Shown: positions 48,146-58,208, numbered from the stretch's first letter. The stretch is 62,497 nucleotides of DNA from CAVPMW01 sp963706515 (GCA_963706515.1 CAVPMW010000021.1:1-62497); one strand, 5' to 3'. The notes: generated from the letters alone by a model not told the origin. A program made the numbers and translations.

Positions 48146-48890
48146 GTTGCAGCTTGAATGTTGCAGGTTGAAAGTTGCCCGGCTCTAAAAGCGTGAGAGG
48201 CTTTTTGGCGGTGACGAGTCCTGCCCCTCCCAGGGTCAGCCATTCAGACTTTACGTCCACAAAGCCTTCAGACCTCAAAGCCCGGATACTGTCCTGTACC
48301 CAGGTCGTTCGCCGGATCAGGCCGGGCAGCTCGTAAAATATCGTGCGCCACTGGGGGAGCAGGCGGCTACCAAGGGGCCCGAGCAGTTTGAAATAGAACT
48401 CCCACGCCCAGGCAAATACCGGATTTGGCGGGTAGGTGAATTCATGCGTGATAACCACGCCGTCCTCCCGCAGTAGCTCGTTAAACTTCCGCACCAGGCG
48501 GGGCCAATCGGCGTATTTCGCCAGGTATGAAGACGTGATCGCGTCCACCGGCTCGGTCAACTCGAGGTCCTCCGCCCGAGACAAGACCCAGGCGACGTTG
48601 GCGAACCCCTCACGAGCGGCTCGAGCCCTGGCGATATCCAGATATTCCGCCCGTAGCTCGACGCCGATCACCTGGCACTGCGGGAATCGCCTGGCGATGG
48701 CGAATGTCAGGATGCCCGTGCCGGCTGCCAGATCCAGGATCCTTTTGGGGTTGGCAGGCAAGCGCCCGAGGATCCGTCGCTTCCACCATTTATCAATCCC
48801 GGCGGTGCACAAAGTTACAACGAAATCATACGTCGGGCCTGTTCCGGCAAACAAACGGTCGACGAGCTCAAGGCGGGGGTCGGGGGTCAT
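48081..48890 (-). CDS. SAM-dependent class I methyltransferase, UbiE/MenG-like
   Basis: This 269-residue protein opens LVDRLFAGTGPTYDFVVTLC, like the FxxxAxxYD start of UbiE-type enzymes. Motif I is ILDLAAGTGILTFAIARRF, motif II has VIGVELRAEYLDIARARAA, and LREDGVVITHEFTYPP stands at motif III. The last 30 residues (from LEPGNFQ) come from a low-complexity stretch shared with intergenic DNA, so the true end may lie nearer 48180, before the convergent overlap. It faces the UbiA-like gene; both types act in quinone or prenyl-lipid synthesis, a link that is suggestive only. Confidence 0.78.
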   Translation of the reverse strand: MTPDPRLELVDRLFAGTGPTYDFVVTLCTAGIDKWWKRRILGRLPANPKRILDLAAGTGILTFAIARRFPQCQVIGVELRAEYLDIARARAAREGFANVAWVLSRAEDLELTEPVDAITSSYLAKYADWPRLVRKFNELLREDGVVITHEFTYPPNPVFAWAWEFYFKLLGPLGSRLLPQWRTIFYELPGLIRRTTWVQDSIRALRSEGFVDVKSEWLTLGGAGLVTAKKPLTLLEPGNFQPATFKLQPNKGSPNARQAAQEPAGSRPN

Positions 48891-49162
48891 TATTTTGTAT
48901 TATAGCTGGTTACGTTCAATCTGCGCCACTACGAGCGTGTGTCAATGACCTAATGAATGTCTTTGCGCCCTTCTCGTGATATGTTCAGCATTTATTTATA
49001 ATCTCGTCGCATAAGCGGGTGAAGTAGGATTAGATTTATCATCTTGATATTTTTCTGCTACTATAAATAACCGCAAGCAACACGATTGACCGCAACCACA
49101 CCACTCATTATTCGCCTATTCACTTAGCTAAGTGACCAGTGGTTCAAAATTGACTAACTCTA

Positions 49163-49268
49163 TTCGGGACCGGGAGGCGCGCTGAATAGAAGCGGTCGCT
49201 GGAGAACAGCGACGGGGTTCAAATCCCACCGCCCCGACTTTGCAGGGACCGGAAGAAATTCCGGTCTT
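49163..49268 (+). other. tRNA-Pro 3'-half duplicate with an insertion, plus terminator (copy 3)
   Basis: The block starts TTCGGGACCGGGAGG, as in the anticodon arm of the tRNA. It carries about 40 bases including a GTCGCTG/CAGCGAC stem, then the exact 3' end GTTCAAATCCCACCGCCCCG (49217-49236) and ACT. A GACCGG...CCGGTC hairpin and a T-run follow. It shares with copy 2 the block GGGACC-R-GGAGGCGC-N-CTGAATA. The rest of the 48891-49417 interval is AT-rich; I see no gene in it. Confidence 0.7.
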
Positions 49269-49300
49269 TGCTATTTAATTGTGAATTTTTAATCAATCTA

Positions 49301-49329
49301 TTGACTTAATATCAGATTAGGAAGATATT
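49301..49329 (+). promoter_or_regulatory. Possible sigma70-type promoter
   Basis: TTGACT (49301-49306) and GATATT (49324-49329) are 17 bases apart, about 90 bases before the ATG at 49418. The same -35/17/GATATT arrangement precedes the propeller gene at 55651. Confidence 0.45.
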
Positions 49330-49417
49330 AATACCAAACACCATTTTCTAATAATCAATATCAAACTTTCAAAGGCAAAACGAGTTATTTGCTTCCCGCT
49401 TCACCCAGGAGGAACGG

Positions 49418-51926
49418 ATGGATCACAAAGTAAAGCACCTCATCAATCTCCTTATCATCGTTGGGCTGCTCTTCGCCGTCTCAATCTCACCCGCCGCCGG
49501 TCACGAGATCCATGCCACCTCCTCCGGAATAAAGTCTGTCGCGGGCAACTCGCCGCAAGACGACCCGCTCGACCCGACCTACGGCGAGTATGCCGAATTC
49601 GTCGATCACCTGGGAGGCACGTCTCCGGCGCTGGCGGTCTCCGGTCATTACGCTTACCTGGGGATGGGACCTCGCCTGGGCATCGTGGACGTCAGCAACC
49701 CGGCGAATCCCGTGCTCCTGGGGCTAAGCAACCTGACCTGGGGACCTATTAGATACATCTCAGTCCAAGGACCCTATGCCTATGTTATCTCTTTTGTCGA
49801 ATTCAGCCCATATGGCGACCAATTGACAATTTATGACGTAACCGATCCCCGCAGCCCACAGGCAATCAGCCAGATCTGGCTGATTGGCCCGATTTCCGCA
49901 ATAGCCCAGAAAGGAAATTTCCTGTTGTTAGGGCGTTCAGAATGGCTTGCAGGTATTCGATGTAAGCAACCCGACAGATCCACATTGGGTGGCGGGAGAG
50001 GGCACCACCGGTTACGTGAACGACATTGCGATCGATGGCGATTATGCTTACGTGGCAGTTGACAACTACGGATATGATCCCGATCCCAAGCTGGATATCA
50101 TCGATATCCATAACCCCTCAGCTCCTGGAAATCCGGTTCCCTATTATTTAGAATTCGAATTCCGATGCAGTAGCCGCTTCGGGTCACTTTGTATACCTCA
50201 CGACCTATTCCGGTTTCCATGTGATCGACGTGAGCAACCTGCAAAATATTCACCAAGTTGGCGAAATACCCTCGAACACGCTGGGGGATACAAATGATTT
50301 GAATATTCGCGGCAGCACGGTCTACGCATTGATCGGACAACCTGTACATGATTAACGTATCCGACCCCGCTCATCCATCACTCTCTTCGAACGTTTACAA
50401 TTTCCCTCCTGGCCCCAGCCAGTTTTTATTCCTCCCGGGCAGCCCTCCCAGCCAGCTCCTGGGGTATTTTTCCGACTACAATGCCGGGATGTACATCCTT
50501 GACCTGACTCAGCCCGGCGAGCATGTCCCAGCTGAGCGTCTTTGCCAACCCTCCGGGGTGGGTGGATGGAATCAAGGTCGCGGGTGATTATGCTTATTTA
50601 AGCGGCAGTGGATTCTCTACCTGGAACCTCTCCGATCCGGCCCATCCATCCTTAATCGCCCAAACTGGCATCCCCGAGATGCTCACCGACATCGAAAGTC
50701 ACTATGCGTATTTAATTGACCAAAATACGAAAATTGACCCGATAAAAATTGTGGATATTGCAGATCCAGCCAATCCTCACCAGGTGGGCGCCTACTCAAG
50801 TCCCGTGAACGATTATATTTGGTCGGTTGACGTTGAAGAATATCCTGGAAACCAGCTTTTCGCTTTTTCCTCTGCAGACCATAATCTTTTTGTGTCTGAT
50901 GTTACCGATCCTACAGCTGTGACTGCCGCCGGAGTTTATACCAGCACCGATTATATTAATGATATCGCGATATCTGGCCCCGACAGTCATGGCAAATTCT
51001 ACGCCTATGTGCCCGATGATAGCTACTATAAGGTGCATATTGTCGATATCACCGATCCCTATCACCCGCAGGAAGCCGGTGCAAATCGATCATTCCATCA
51101 GCCCAGATTATCGTAACCCAACTGTGCTTACGGCTCGGATCAGCTGCCAGCAAAACAATACTGTACATGGTCGCCAATAGCTATGGGGAATACGGCAATT
51201 TGGGTATCGTCGACGTAAGCGATCCCGCCAACCCTGGCTGGGTCGGGTCATTATTATATGAAATCAAGGGAGCGCCCCAGGATATCCAACTCAAAGGCGA
51301 TTACGCCTATCTCGCCCAGGAATGGGGAAACCTGCAGATTGCTGATATAAGCGATCCCTCCACACCTAAGTTAGCCGGATATTTTCGCGAGCCTAGCGGA
51401 TACTTTCGCCGTGGCAGTAAAAGGCGATTTCGCCTACCTGGCGGATTGGCGGGGCGGGCTGTACGTCAGCTGGTTCGGTCCCGGCGTTCAACAGGATATT
51501 CCCACCAGCGGTGGGAATATCAGCTCGACCTTCGATGCTACCAGCTATATATTCCCCAGCGGGACTTTTACCGACACAGTTACCATCACCCATACCCCGC
51601 GTTATGCGCCGAACCTGCCGTCCACGGGCAGATTGGCTGCCACCGGTCACAGCTTCGAGCTTAGGAACTTCGCACCATGCTGTGAGGGGGCATTACAACC
51701 CACGCAGCCCTTCACCCTGACGATCCAATACTCACCGGAGCAGATCATCCCGGATTTCGAATCAACGCTGGCGCTGTATTCCTGGGATGGTACGCAGTGG
51801 GTTAAAGAGCCGACCAGCTCGCTGGATATGCTCAACCACACCGTAACTGCCCACCCAAACCATTTCTCGACCTTCGCCTTGCTGCAAAGCCAGCTCGGAG
51901 TGTACTTGCCGCTCCTGCGCCATTAG
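49418..51926 (+). CDS. Secreted LVIVD-repeat beta-propeller protein, several frameshifts
   Basis: The merged product of about 835 residues is exported: the signal peptide has LLIIVGLLFAVSISPAAG. Many LVIVD-type blades follow, such as LGIVDVSNPANPVLLG, LTIYDVTDPRSPQAIS, LDIIDIHNPSAPG, IKIVDIADPANPHQVGA and LGIVDVSDPANPGWVGS, each with a nearby GDYAYLA strand. The C-terminal 140 residues form another beta domain (GTFTDTVTITHTPRYAPNLP and HFSTFALLQ) and end GVYLPLLRH. Frame changes near 49940, 50150, 50335, 50525, 51085 and 51395 break the gene. LVIVD proteins are extracellular and of unknown function. It is convergent with the subtilase gene. Confidence 0.82.
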
Positions 51927-51963
51927 CGCTTAGGTGTATTCACCAACATAGGAAAAATTAATT

Positions 51964-52014
51964 CCGAAAACGATGATCAGGTAGCGCCTGGCGCCACCTG
52001 ATCATCGTTTTCGG
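51964..52014. terminator. Hairpin between convergent genes, variable-stem class
   Basis: Arms 51964-51987 and 51991-52014 pair with one mismatch around CTG. The feet are CCGAAAACG and CGTTTTCGG; the stem is unrelated in sequence to the other hairpins of the class. Confidence 0.75.
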
Positions 52015-52066
52015 TTATTTTCCCTCCCTCACTTTATCGAGGGGGGAAGGGTGCGGGCGATTTCTA

Positions 52067-53767
52067 CTATCTATGAACCGGTCCGAGCACCGCCTGCAGG
52101 GCATCCACGATGCCGAAGCCATAAAAGCCGTTAAACTGCGGAGTACCATCGCAGTACGCGTCGTAGGACGGCGGTCGTCCCACGTTCGCGTAGGAGAACA
52201 GCCGCGGCTCCGGGCAAGGAGTCTGCTGGGAGGTGTATTTCAGCAGCTTCTCCGCTTGAGGCGGAAGGAGCACCAGACCGTCTGGGTGGCGGGTGTCGGT
52301 AGAGCCGTACTGGCTGACCATCAAGGCAACCACACCCACGACGTGAGGCGCCGCCATCGAAGTGCCTTGCAGGTACTGGTAATAGGCGCAGACCCCATTC
52401 TGGCAATCCTCGACAACGAATGGATTGTTCGGGGTCCCATCCGGATTCAGATCGCCGTTGAGAATTGCCAGCGATTCGGGATAGGTCGAAAGCACCAGGT
52501 TCCCCACAGACTGGTATTGGGGTGTGCCGAAGTTATCCCGGAAATAGCCGCCAGGCGCAGAGACGAAAGTCCGCTCGGTGCTATAGTTCGAATAATCAGA
52601 CTTGGTCTTCGTCGGACCCAGCGCCGAGACTGTGATCACTCCGTTGGCTTCAGCCGGCATATCCAGGCAGGAATTATCGACGGTGCGCGGGTAATTGATC
52701 CCGAGCGGATAGTCCGGGCTGGTATTGTCGGACGTTGGGTTGCCCATGTCGGTATGTTCATTGCCCTCCGCAACGACGAGGGTCACGCGGTGCTTGCGGG
52801 CATAATCCACCGCCCGCTGGGTGGCAGCGATGATCGCGCGCTGCTCCATCTGGGCCTCGGGCGAATCAGCCGGGTTGTTGGAGCAGTTGTACAGCCAGGG
52901 GTCGATGTAAAAGCTCATATTGACCACGTCGACGCCGATATCACCGGCATACACCAGGGCGTCCACCACCGGCTGCAAAAATACGAAGCCCGAATCCTGC
53001 CCGCCGCGCAGGTTGACCAGGGTGACGTTCGGTGCGATGCCAGCGACGCCAATCCCGTTCAATGCCGCGCCTACCGTCCCGGCGACATGCGTGCCGTGCC
53101 CATTATCGTCCGCGTCGACCGGATCGACGCAGTCCGGGGATTCACACGGACCATCGATCTCTTCAATGTCATGGGTGAAATTGCGGCTCAGGTCATAGCT
53201 GAAGTTAGGCGCCAAATCGGGGTGGCTGCCGTCGATGCCAGAATCGAGTATGCCTACCAGGACCCGGTGGTCGCCTGCCTGCACAGCGTAGGAGCCATCC
53301 GCAGTCGCATGGATCATCTGCATATCCCACTGCATCGGGGCGAGCGGGTCGCTGCCAGACTGGCCTCCGCTGCGGTCCACGGGAGGCGCGCCGGGCTTGC
53401 CTACCCCGAACTCCTCCGGGTTATTGCGGTTCTCCACGCTGTTCTTCTGAGGGAGCGTGCCCGGCTCGATCTGCGCCACCGGGCGGTTGGGAACTGCGCC
53501 CAGCAAAGCAGCCTGCTGGCTGACCGCCGTCAGGAACGCCGCGTTGCTGCTGGAAACGGTTGCCACGCCAACCGCGAGATTCTCATGGACGAGCGTCCCG
53601 CCTGCGTTCGTAATTGCCTGGTGGGCAGCTTGAGCGCTGGCGCCATCCGCATAAACGACAACGTACTCCTCAGCCTGGCTGCCTTGCGCTAAGGGCGCGG
53701 CAATCACTGCGCTGCTCAGGAAGGTCAACAGGAGACCTGCTGCCAGAACGATCCGAATCGGTTTCAT
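52067..53767 (-). CDS. Secreted subtilisin-like serine protease (S8)
   Basis: The product of 566 residues is a secreted protease. The signal peptide is PIRIVLAAGLLLTFLSSAVI, cleaved near AAPLAQG. A propeptide of the I9 type follows (EEYVVVYADGASAQAAHQAI). The catalytic domain has Asp in VLVGILDSGIDGSHPDL, His in DNGHGTHVAGTVGAALNGIG and Ser in GTSMAAPHVVGVVALMVSQY, with the oxyanion Asn region in VVAEGNEHTDMG. A Cys-bearing insert (CESPDCVD) precedes the His motif. I start at the ATG at 53767, which has GAGGAGG at proper spacing; longer in-frame starts add a non-signal stretch. The frame is intact, unlike many neighbours. Confidence 0.92.
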   Translation of the reverse strand: MKPIRIVLAAGLLLTFLSSAVIAAPLAQGSQAEEYVVVYADGASAQAAHQAITNAGGTLVHENLAVGVATVSSSNAAFLTAVSQQAALLGAVPNRPVAQIEPGTLPQKNSVENRNNPEEFGVGKPGAPPVDRSGGQSGSDPLAPMQWDMQMIHATADGSYAVQAGDHRVLVGILDSGIDGSHPDLAPNFSYDLSRNFTHDIEEIDGPCESPDCVDPVDADDNGHGTHVAGTVGAALNGIGVAGIAPNVTLVNLRGGQDSGFVFLQPVVDALVYAGDIGVDVVNMSFYIDPWLYNCSNNPADSPEAQMEQRAIIAATQRAVDYARKHRVTLVVAEGNEHTDMGNPTSDNTSPDYPLGINYPRTVDNSCLDMPAEANGVITVSALGPTKTKSDYSNYSTERTFVSAPGGYFRDNFGTPQYQSVGNLVLSTYPESLAILNGDLNPDGTPNNPFVVEDCQNGVCAYYQYLQGTSMAAPHVVGVVALMVSQYGSTDTRHPDGLVLLPPQAEKLLKYTSQQTPCPEPRLFSYANVGRPPSYDAYCDGTPQFNGFYGFGIVDALQAVLGPVHR

Positions 53768-53870
53768 GAACATCCTCCTCTTAACATAAGATGATTTGAA
53801 AGAAATGGAAACACTCAGGCTTCCATCCTTATCCGGAAATTCCGCCACTCGCCGGTATATTCAATCAAAT

Positions 53871-53987
53871 ATAGGACTTACGCAGTTCATAAAGGAATTA
53901 TCGAAAAACGGGGTAATAGGTAGGCGCCAGCGCCTACCTATTACCCCGTTTTTCGGACTTTTCTCATTCAACTGCGTGATTCCAATA
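53871..53987. repeat. Family B MITE-like repeat (copy B3)
   Basis: The ends ATAGGACTTACGCAGTTCAT and TCATTCAACTGCGTGATTCC enclose a stem starting CGAAAAACGGGGTAATAGG with the tip GTAGGCGCCAGCGCCTAC, fully paired to CCCCGTTTTTCGG. It lies in the 440-base divergent region before the subtilase and the 54209 gene; I see no ORF there. Confidence 0.85.
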
Positions 53988-54208
53988 ATAAATCGATCGG
54001 GATGAAATTGATACCTCAGTGCATGCAGATCAGGATGCGAAGAATATATGACTAATTCGATTATTATAGGCAAATTAATTAAAACAGTCAATCATTTTAG
54101 GTGGGGAATAACCTGATCTTAACTTGGAAAATACCTGAACATCCAACCGAATTTTTATGAGTGTACTTAGATTATAATATTCTCATAAAATTACCACGGA
54201 GAATGCCT

Positions 54209-54793
54209 ATGCAAGCGACCCCGAAGGTAAAGAACACCTTTGCCCAGGAAATGAGCATCCGGATCGATTCGATCGACCAGCTCTTCAACGCGCCCGACTT
54301 GAATCCATTTTCAGATAAGGAAATTGACGTATTGGGCGAGCCCGCACTGATGCGTGTGGTCAAGCGTAAACTCACCCACGGGATGCGCAACTGGAAAGAA
54401 ACCCGCCTCATCATCAAACTCCCGGCGGACCAAATTACCCCGGATCTGCAAGAACAAACCACCCAGGCGATCCACCGCTTTTGCGCAGCGAAGATCGAAG
54501 ATAACAAGCTTCAGATTCACGTGTCTCGCTTCCGCGGTTTTGTCGGCCTGATCATCGTTTTCATCGCAGCGATCATCCTCTTTTCAGTATTAACGGTACT
54601 GGGCAATACTGTGCTTGCCAACGCCGGCGAGACGATCCAGGCGGTGATCGCCGGGTTCGTGTGCGTGCTCGTTTGGGTATTTTTCTGGGACCCCCTGGAG
54701 AAGCTGGTTTTTGAATGGGTCACGCCAGCGCTGCAGAACCGCATCCTGCGCAAGCTGGCTCAGCTAGAGATCATTATCGAAGCCCAATCCTGA
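54209..54793 (+). CDS. Membrane-anchored protein of unknown family (first of a tandem pair)
   Basis: This 194-residue protein has a soluble N-terminal half and two membrane helices near the C-terminus (GLIIVFIAAIILFSVLTVL and IQAVIAGFVCVLVWVFFW), then a short cytosolic tail. The N-terminal half has SIRIDSIDQLFNAPDLNPFS, EIDVLGEPALMRVVKRKL and RLIIKLPADQITPDLQEQTT. The same elements recur in the next gene. The ATG at 54209 has GGAG seven bases upstream. I do not recognise the family; the charged helix after the first domain and the two helices suggest a membrane-tethered regulator or scaffold. Confidence 0.65.
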   Translation: MQATPKVKNTFAQEMSIRIDSIDQLFNAPDLNPFSDKEIDVLGEPALMRVVKRKLTHGMRNWKETRLIIKLPADQITPDLQEQTTQAIHRFCAAKIEDNKLQIHVSRFRGFVGLIIVFIAAIILFSVLTVLGNTVLANAGETIQAVIAGFVCVLVWVFFWDPLEKLVFEWVTPALQNRILRKLAQLEIIIEAQS

Positions 54794-54805
54794 GCGGCCT
54801 GAACC

Positions 54806-55382
54806 ATGGCTGAGCAAACCGCAATCCCCATCACCCTCGAGCTGGACAACATCGCTGAGCTGTTCAGCGCGCCTGCGGTTAACCCATTCTCGAGCCACGA
54901 AATCGATATTACCGGCGAAGCCGGCATCGACCGCTTGATCAAGAAAGCGGTCAAACCCTGGCCCCTGCGCCAGATTCCGGCACGCATTATCCTGCGCCTC
55001 CCCGCTGACCAGATCACGCCCCAGCTGACCGAGCAGACCCGCCAGGCAGTGCAGCGCTACTGCGCCAGCAAGATTGCTTACAACAAACGGGAGCGCCAGC
55101 TGGATTTCCAGGTTTCGCGGCAGGAGCTGGTGATGGCGTTCGTCATCGCCTTGCTCGCCATGACTGTGACATTTTTATTGGTCAATCGTCCTCTCGACCG
55201 CTTGCCCGTAATCCTGCGGATCATCTTGCCTCCGTGCCGGTTTGACCGCCGGGATAGCCATCTACGACTCGATCTACGCCCTGGTCTTCGACTGGATCCC
55301 CTACACCCAGGAAGCCCGCGCCTACCAGCGCATCAGCACGCTCGACATTACCCTCGAGCCAATTTCGGAACCGGCTGCTTGA
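54806..55382 (+). CDS. Membrane-anchored paralogue of the 54209 gene product, one frameshift
   Basis: The N-terminal half repeats the upstream protein: ITLELDNIAELFSAPAVNPF, SSHEIDITGEAGIDRLIKKA and ARIILRLPADQITPQLTEQT. A first membrane helix (VMAFVIALLAMTVTFLL) is clear. One extra C near 55228 shifts the frame; corrected, the second helix reads LLRAGLTAGIAIYDSIYALV and the tail ARAYQRISTLDITLEPISEP. Merged length is about 192 residues. It starts 13 bases after the first gene, so they form an operon and the products may pair. Family unknown. Confidence 0.63.
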
Positions 55383-55516
55383 ATAATCAAACCGCCAGCC
55401 GATGAGTATCGATGGCCTCTGCCCGCCATCGGATATTTTCATTTACACCTGGTTTGAGGACGTAGATGAATGGCTATGCGCAGATATTGTACATAATATT
55501 ATCTTCCCCCTTGCCC

Positions 55517-55545
55517 TTGACAGCCCGATTGTTTAGTAGGATATT
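55517..55545 (+). promoter_or_regulatory. Possible sigma70-type promoter
   Basis: TTGACA (55517-55522) and GATATT (55540-55545) are 17 bases apart, about 105 bases before the ATG at 55651. Confidence 0.5.
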
Positions 55546-55650
55546 AATTGCAGATTAGTTTTTCCTGAGTCAGATTTAATGGCACTTCGTTCCACCCGGT
55601 CATTAATTCCATAATCTGCACGTTTTCAGCTCGGGGAGGGGAAATAGATC

Positions 55651-57438
55651 ATGCTTAAACGGATTCGTTCTTACAGAATTAGCATCGCTTTGATCCTGCT
55701 GGCTGCCCTGGCAGCCGGTCCATTTTTATCCATAAAAGCTGACCCGGTTCGCGCAGCATCCCGCAGTACGAATACTCAAGCCCCCACCGGGATCGGCAAT
55801 ACCCTGTGCAGCCTCAGCAAACACGGACCCAGCCCAATCCTTTCGCCGGGCTCACCCGGCGCCTGGGACAGCGGCGCCGTCTGGAATCCGGCAGTGCTCA
55901 AAGTCGGGACGGATTATAAGATGTGGTACAACGGGGGCAACGGTACTGTCACCAGCATTGGCTATGCTACCTCCCGGATGGAATTACCTGGACGAAATAC
56001 CCGGTCAACCCCGTCCTGGCTCCGTCGGACTACTGGGAAGGGACGCGTGTATTTGCTCCGGCAGTCCTGTTCGAGGGCGGTACGTACAAGATGTGGTATT
56101 CTGCCCGGGATGATTATGGCACAGTATCCATCGGGTACGCCACGTCTCCGGACGGCATTAGCTGGACCAAGTCGCTCAGCAATCCGGTCTTATACGCCGG
56201 GAATTATGGTCTTTGGGACGACGTTTCGGTATTCGACCCCACGATCGTGAACGACAGCGGTACTTACCATCTCTGGTATTCAGGCTTCGATGGAACAGCC
56301 AGCAGGATCGGACACGCGACTTCAGTCAATGGGGTGACCTGGAGCAAAGATGCCTCCAACCCCGCCCTGGACGTAGGTGCGCCCGGGCAGCTGGGATTGG
56401 CTCGATGCCTATGCCCCGAACGCTGTCCTGGACAGCGGTGAGTATTACTTGCTTTACTCCGGCAGCACATTGCCAGAAAAGTACCAGATCGGCAGCGCGC
56501 TTTCCTCCGATGGGAGGCGCTGGCAGCGGCAGGGTGTGCTGATCCCCCAGGGAGGCAGAGGCGCGTTCGATGAATTCGGCGCAGATTATCCCAGTGGATT
56601 ATTGGATGGGAGCACGTTCAAGATCTGGTATTCCGGGTACAGCTCCGCCGGCATTTATACGATCGGATACGCTTCAGCCGGCTTGTGCCCGCTAGGCGCA
56701 CCGGGCGATAAGAGTGTATTCCTCCCGCTGACCGTCCACGGGGAAAATTGCCAGGCGCCTTACTATGCGGATAATTTCAGCGATCCGAACAGCGGCTGGC
56801 TTACATATGAAGACAGCTACTATAAATTCGGCTACACAGGCGGAGAGTACCAGCTGCAGCTCAAATTCAGTGACGATGGTAATGCGGTTACACCCGGTGC
56901 GCTCGCCATCGATTTTACCGCCCTGGTCACCATGCGCAGGGTCAGCGGAGACGGCGAGGTGGGCATGGTGTTTGGGATCAACGAAGATTGGTCTGAGTTT
57001 TATGAAGTTGCCGTCCGGGGCAACCAGTACAGCATCTGGATCTACAATGGCGGCTGGAGCAAAATAAAAGATTGGGCTGCCTCTCCCGCGATCCACTCCT
57101 CGGGCGCCAACCAGCTGAAAGTCGTGCGCAGTGGGTCCAACATCAGCGTATATGCCAACAACACGTTCCTCACGACCATCTCAAACGGCTCGTTCACCGG
57201 TCTACGGCGGATCGGGGTCATGGTCGTCTCGTACGACCAGCCCACCGAAGGTCGTTTCGATAATTTCGCCATGTATCCAGCCGGCTGCGGCTCGATTGCG
57301 GCTGCCTCGCTGAGCCGGCAAGCCGCCTCCATTGATTCTGCGCAGCTCCCATCTCTCCTGCCGGATTCACTGCCGCGTTTGCCGTTCGGTTGGGAAAATA
57401 AAAATAAACCGTCCTTTGGGGACTTGCGCCGGAAGTAA
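55651..57438 (+). CDS. Secreted five-bladed propeller with a C-terminal lectin-like domain, two frameshifts
   Basis: The merged product is about 595 residues. A signal peptide (ISIALILLAALAAGPFL) is followed by blades of the type seen in GH43/GH32-like proteins: YKMWYNGGNGTVTSIGYATS, PDGITWTKYPVNPVL, YKMWYSARDDYGTVSIGYAT, YHLWYSGFDGTASRIGHATS and FKIWYSGYSSAGIYTIGYAS. After KSVFLPLTVHG a second domain of about 190 residues follows (ADNFSDPNSGWLTYEDSYYK, YSIWIYNGGWSKIKDW), like a concanavalin A-type/DUF1080 sandwich. A missing C near 55975 and an extra G near 56390 break the frame. I do not see a complete glycosidase triad, so binding rather than catalysis is possible. Confidence 0.75.
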
Positions 57439-57461
57439 TTCGCTATAAAATATCTTCAGCC

Positions 57462-58166
57462 ATGTCCCGCCTGCAGATCCTGATCCTGGCTTTTGCGCTG
57501 CTCTTCACTTTCTTTATCATTGCGCCTGCCTTGCTGAGCGCTCCCTTCCCGCCTTACCCGCTGATGAAGTGGGGGGACGTACTCGATCTGCTCACCCCGC
57601 TGGTGCTCATTCCGCTTTACTGGCTGCTGCTCGGCTGGGGCGGCAGCCAGCCGCCTTCCCGCACAGCCCAGTTTGCCTTTATCCTGCTGGCTGTGCTCTG
57701 GGTGGAAGGCCAGGGAATCCACCTGGCTGCCAACTCCCTCGGGCACCTGGAGATGGATATGCAGGATCTCTTCGTATACAAGCTCACGTATTTTTACGAT
57801 GAGGTGCTGGGGCATATCCTGTGGCACCTGGGAGAGATCGGCCTGGCTGTCCTGCTCATGCTGCACGCCTGGAAGCATCCCTTTACGGAGCAGCGCGCAT
57901 CCTTGCTCCCACCGGCTATTGCCGCGTTATTTTACGGCTTCACTTATTTTGTATCCTCAGTCGAAGGGCAGACCGTCGCAGCGGGATTACCGTTCGCTCT
58001 GCTCGCGGTCGTGGCTGGATTTATTTGGGGGCGCAAAGAATTCCGCCAGGCGCCTGTGCTGGCTTTTTTCACATTTGCCTTCGGCGTGGCAATCGTCCTG
58101 TTCGTGGTCTGGGGATTGATCTGGGGCGGATTCCCCGAATTCAGCAAGGTCGGCATTATCCAATGA
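57462..58166 (+). CDS. Seven-helix membrane protein of unknown function
   Basis: This 234-residue protein has about seven membrane helices and almost no loops. Helices 3 and 4 carry polar and charged residues in a pattern that is unlikely by chance: VEGQGIHLAANSLGHLEMDM and FYDEVLGHILWHLGEIGLAV. Buried Glu, Asp, Asn and several His could bind a metal, as in the membrane hydrolases of the CREST superfamily; that comparison is tentative. The gene starts 24 bases after the propeller gene and may share its transcript. Confidence 0.65.
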   Translation: MSRLQILILAFALLFTFFIIAPALLSAPFPPYPLMKWGDVLDLLTPLVLIPLYWLLLGWGGSQPPSRTAQFAFILLAVLWVEGQGIHLAANSLGHLEMDMQDLFVYKLTYFYDEVLGHILWHLGEIGLAVLLMLHAWKHPFTEQRASLLPPAIAALFYGFTYFVSSVEGQTVAAGLPFALLAVVAGFIWGRKEFRQAPVLAFFTFAFGVAIVLFVVWGLIWGGFPEFSKVGIIQ

Positions 58167-58208
58167 GCGGCAATATGATAAGATAGGGCTCCAGGAGGCA
58201 GGCGGACC

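Noticed and set aside
49163..49239. A functional second tRNA
   Set aside because: The 5' acceptor and D arm are missing and no proper anticodon arm can be drawn; only the 3' half matches tRNA-Pro.
52073..53692. 539-residue plus-strand ORF opposite the subtilase
   Set aside because: It is a shadow of the GC-rich protease gene on the other strand, rich in Arg, Val and His without any domain.
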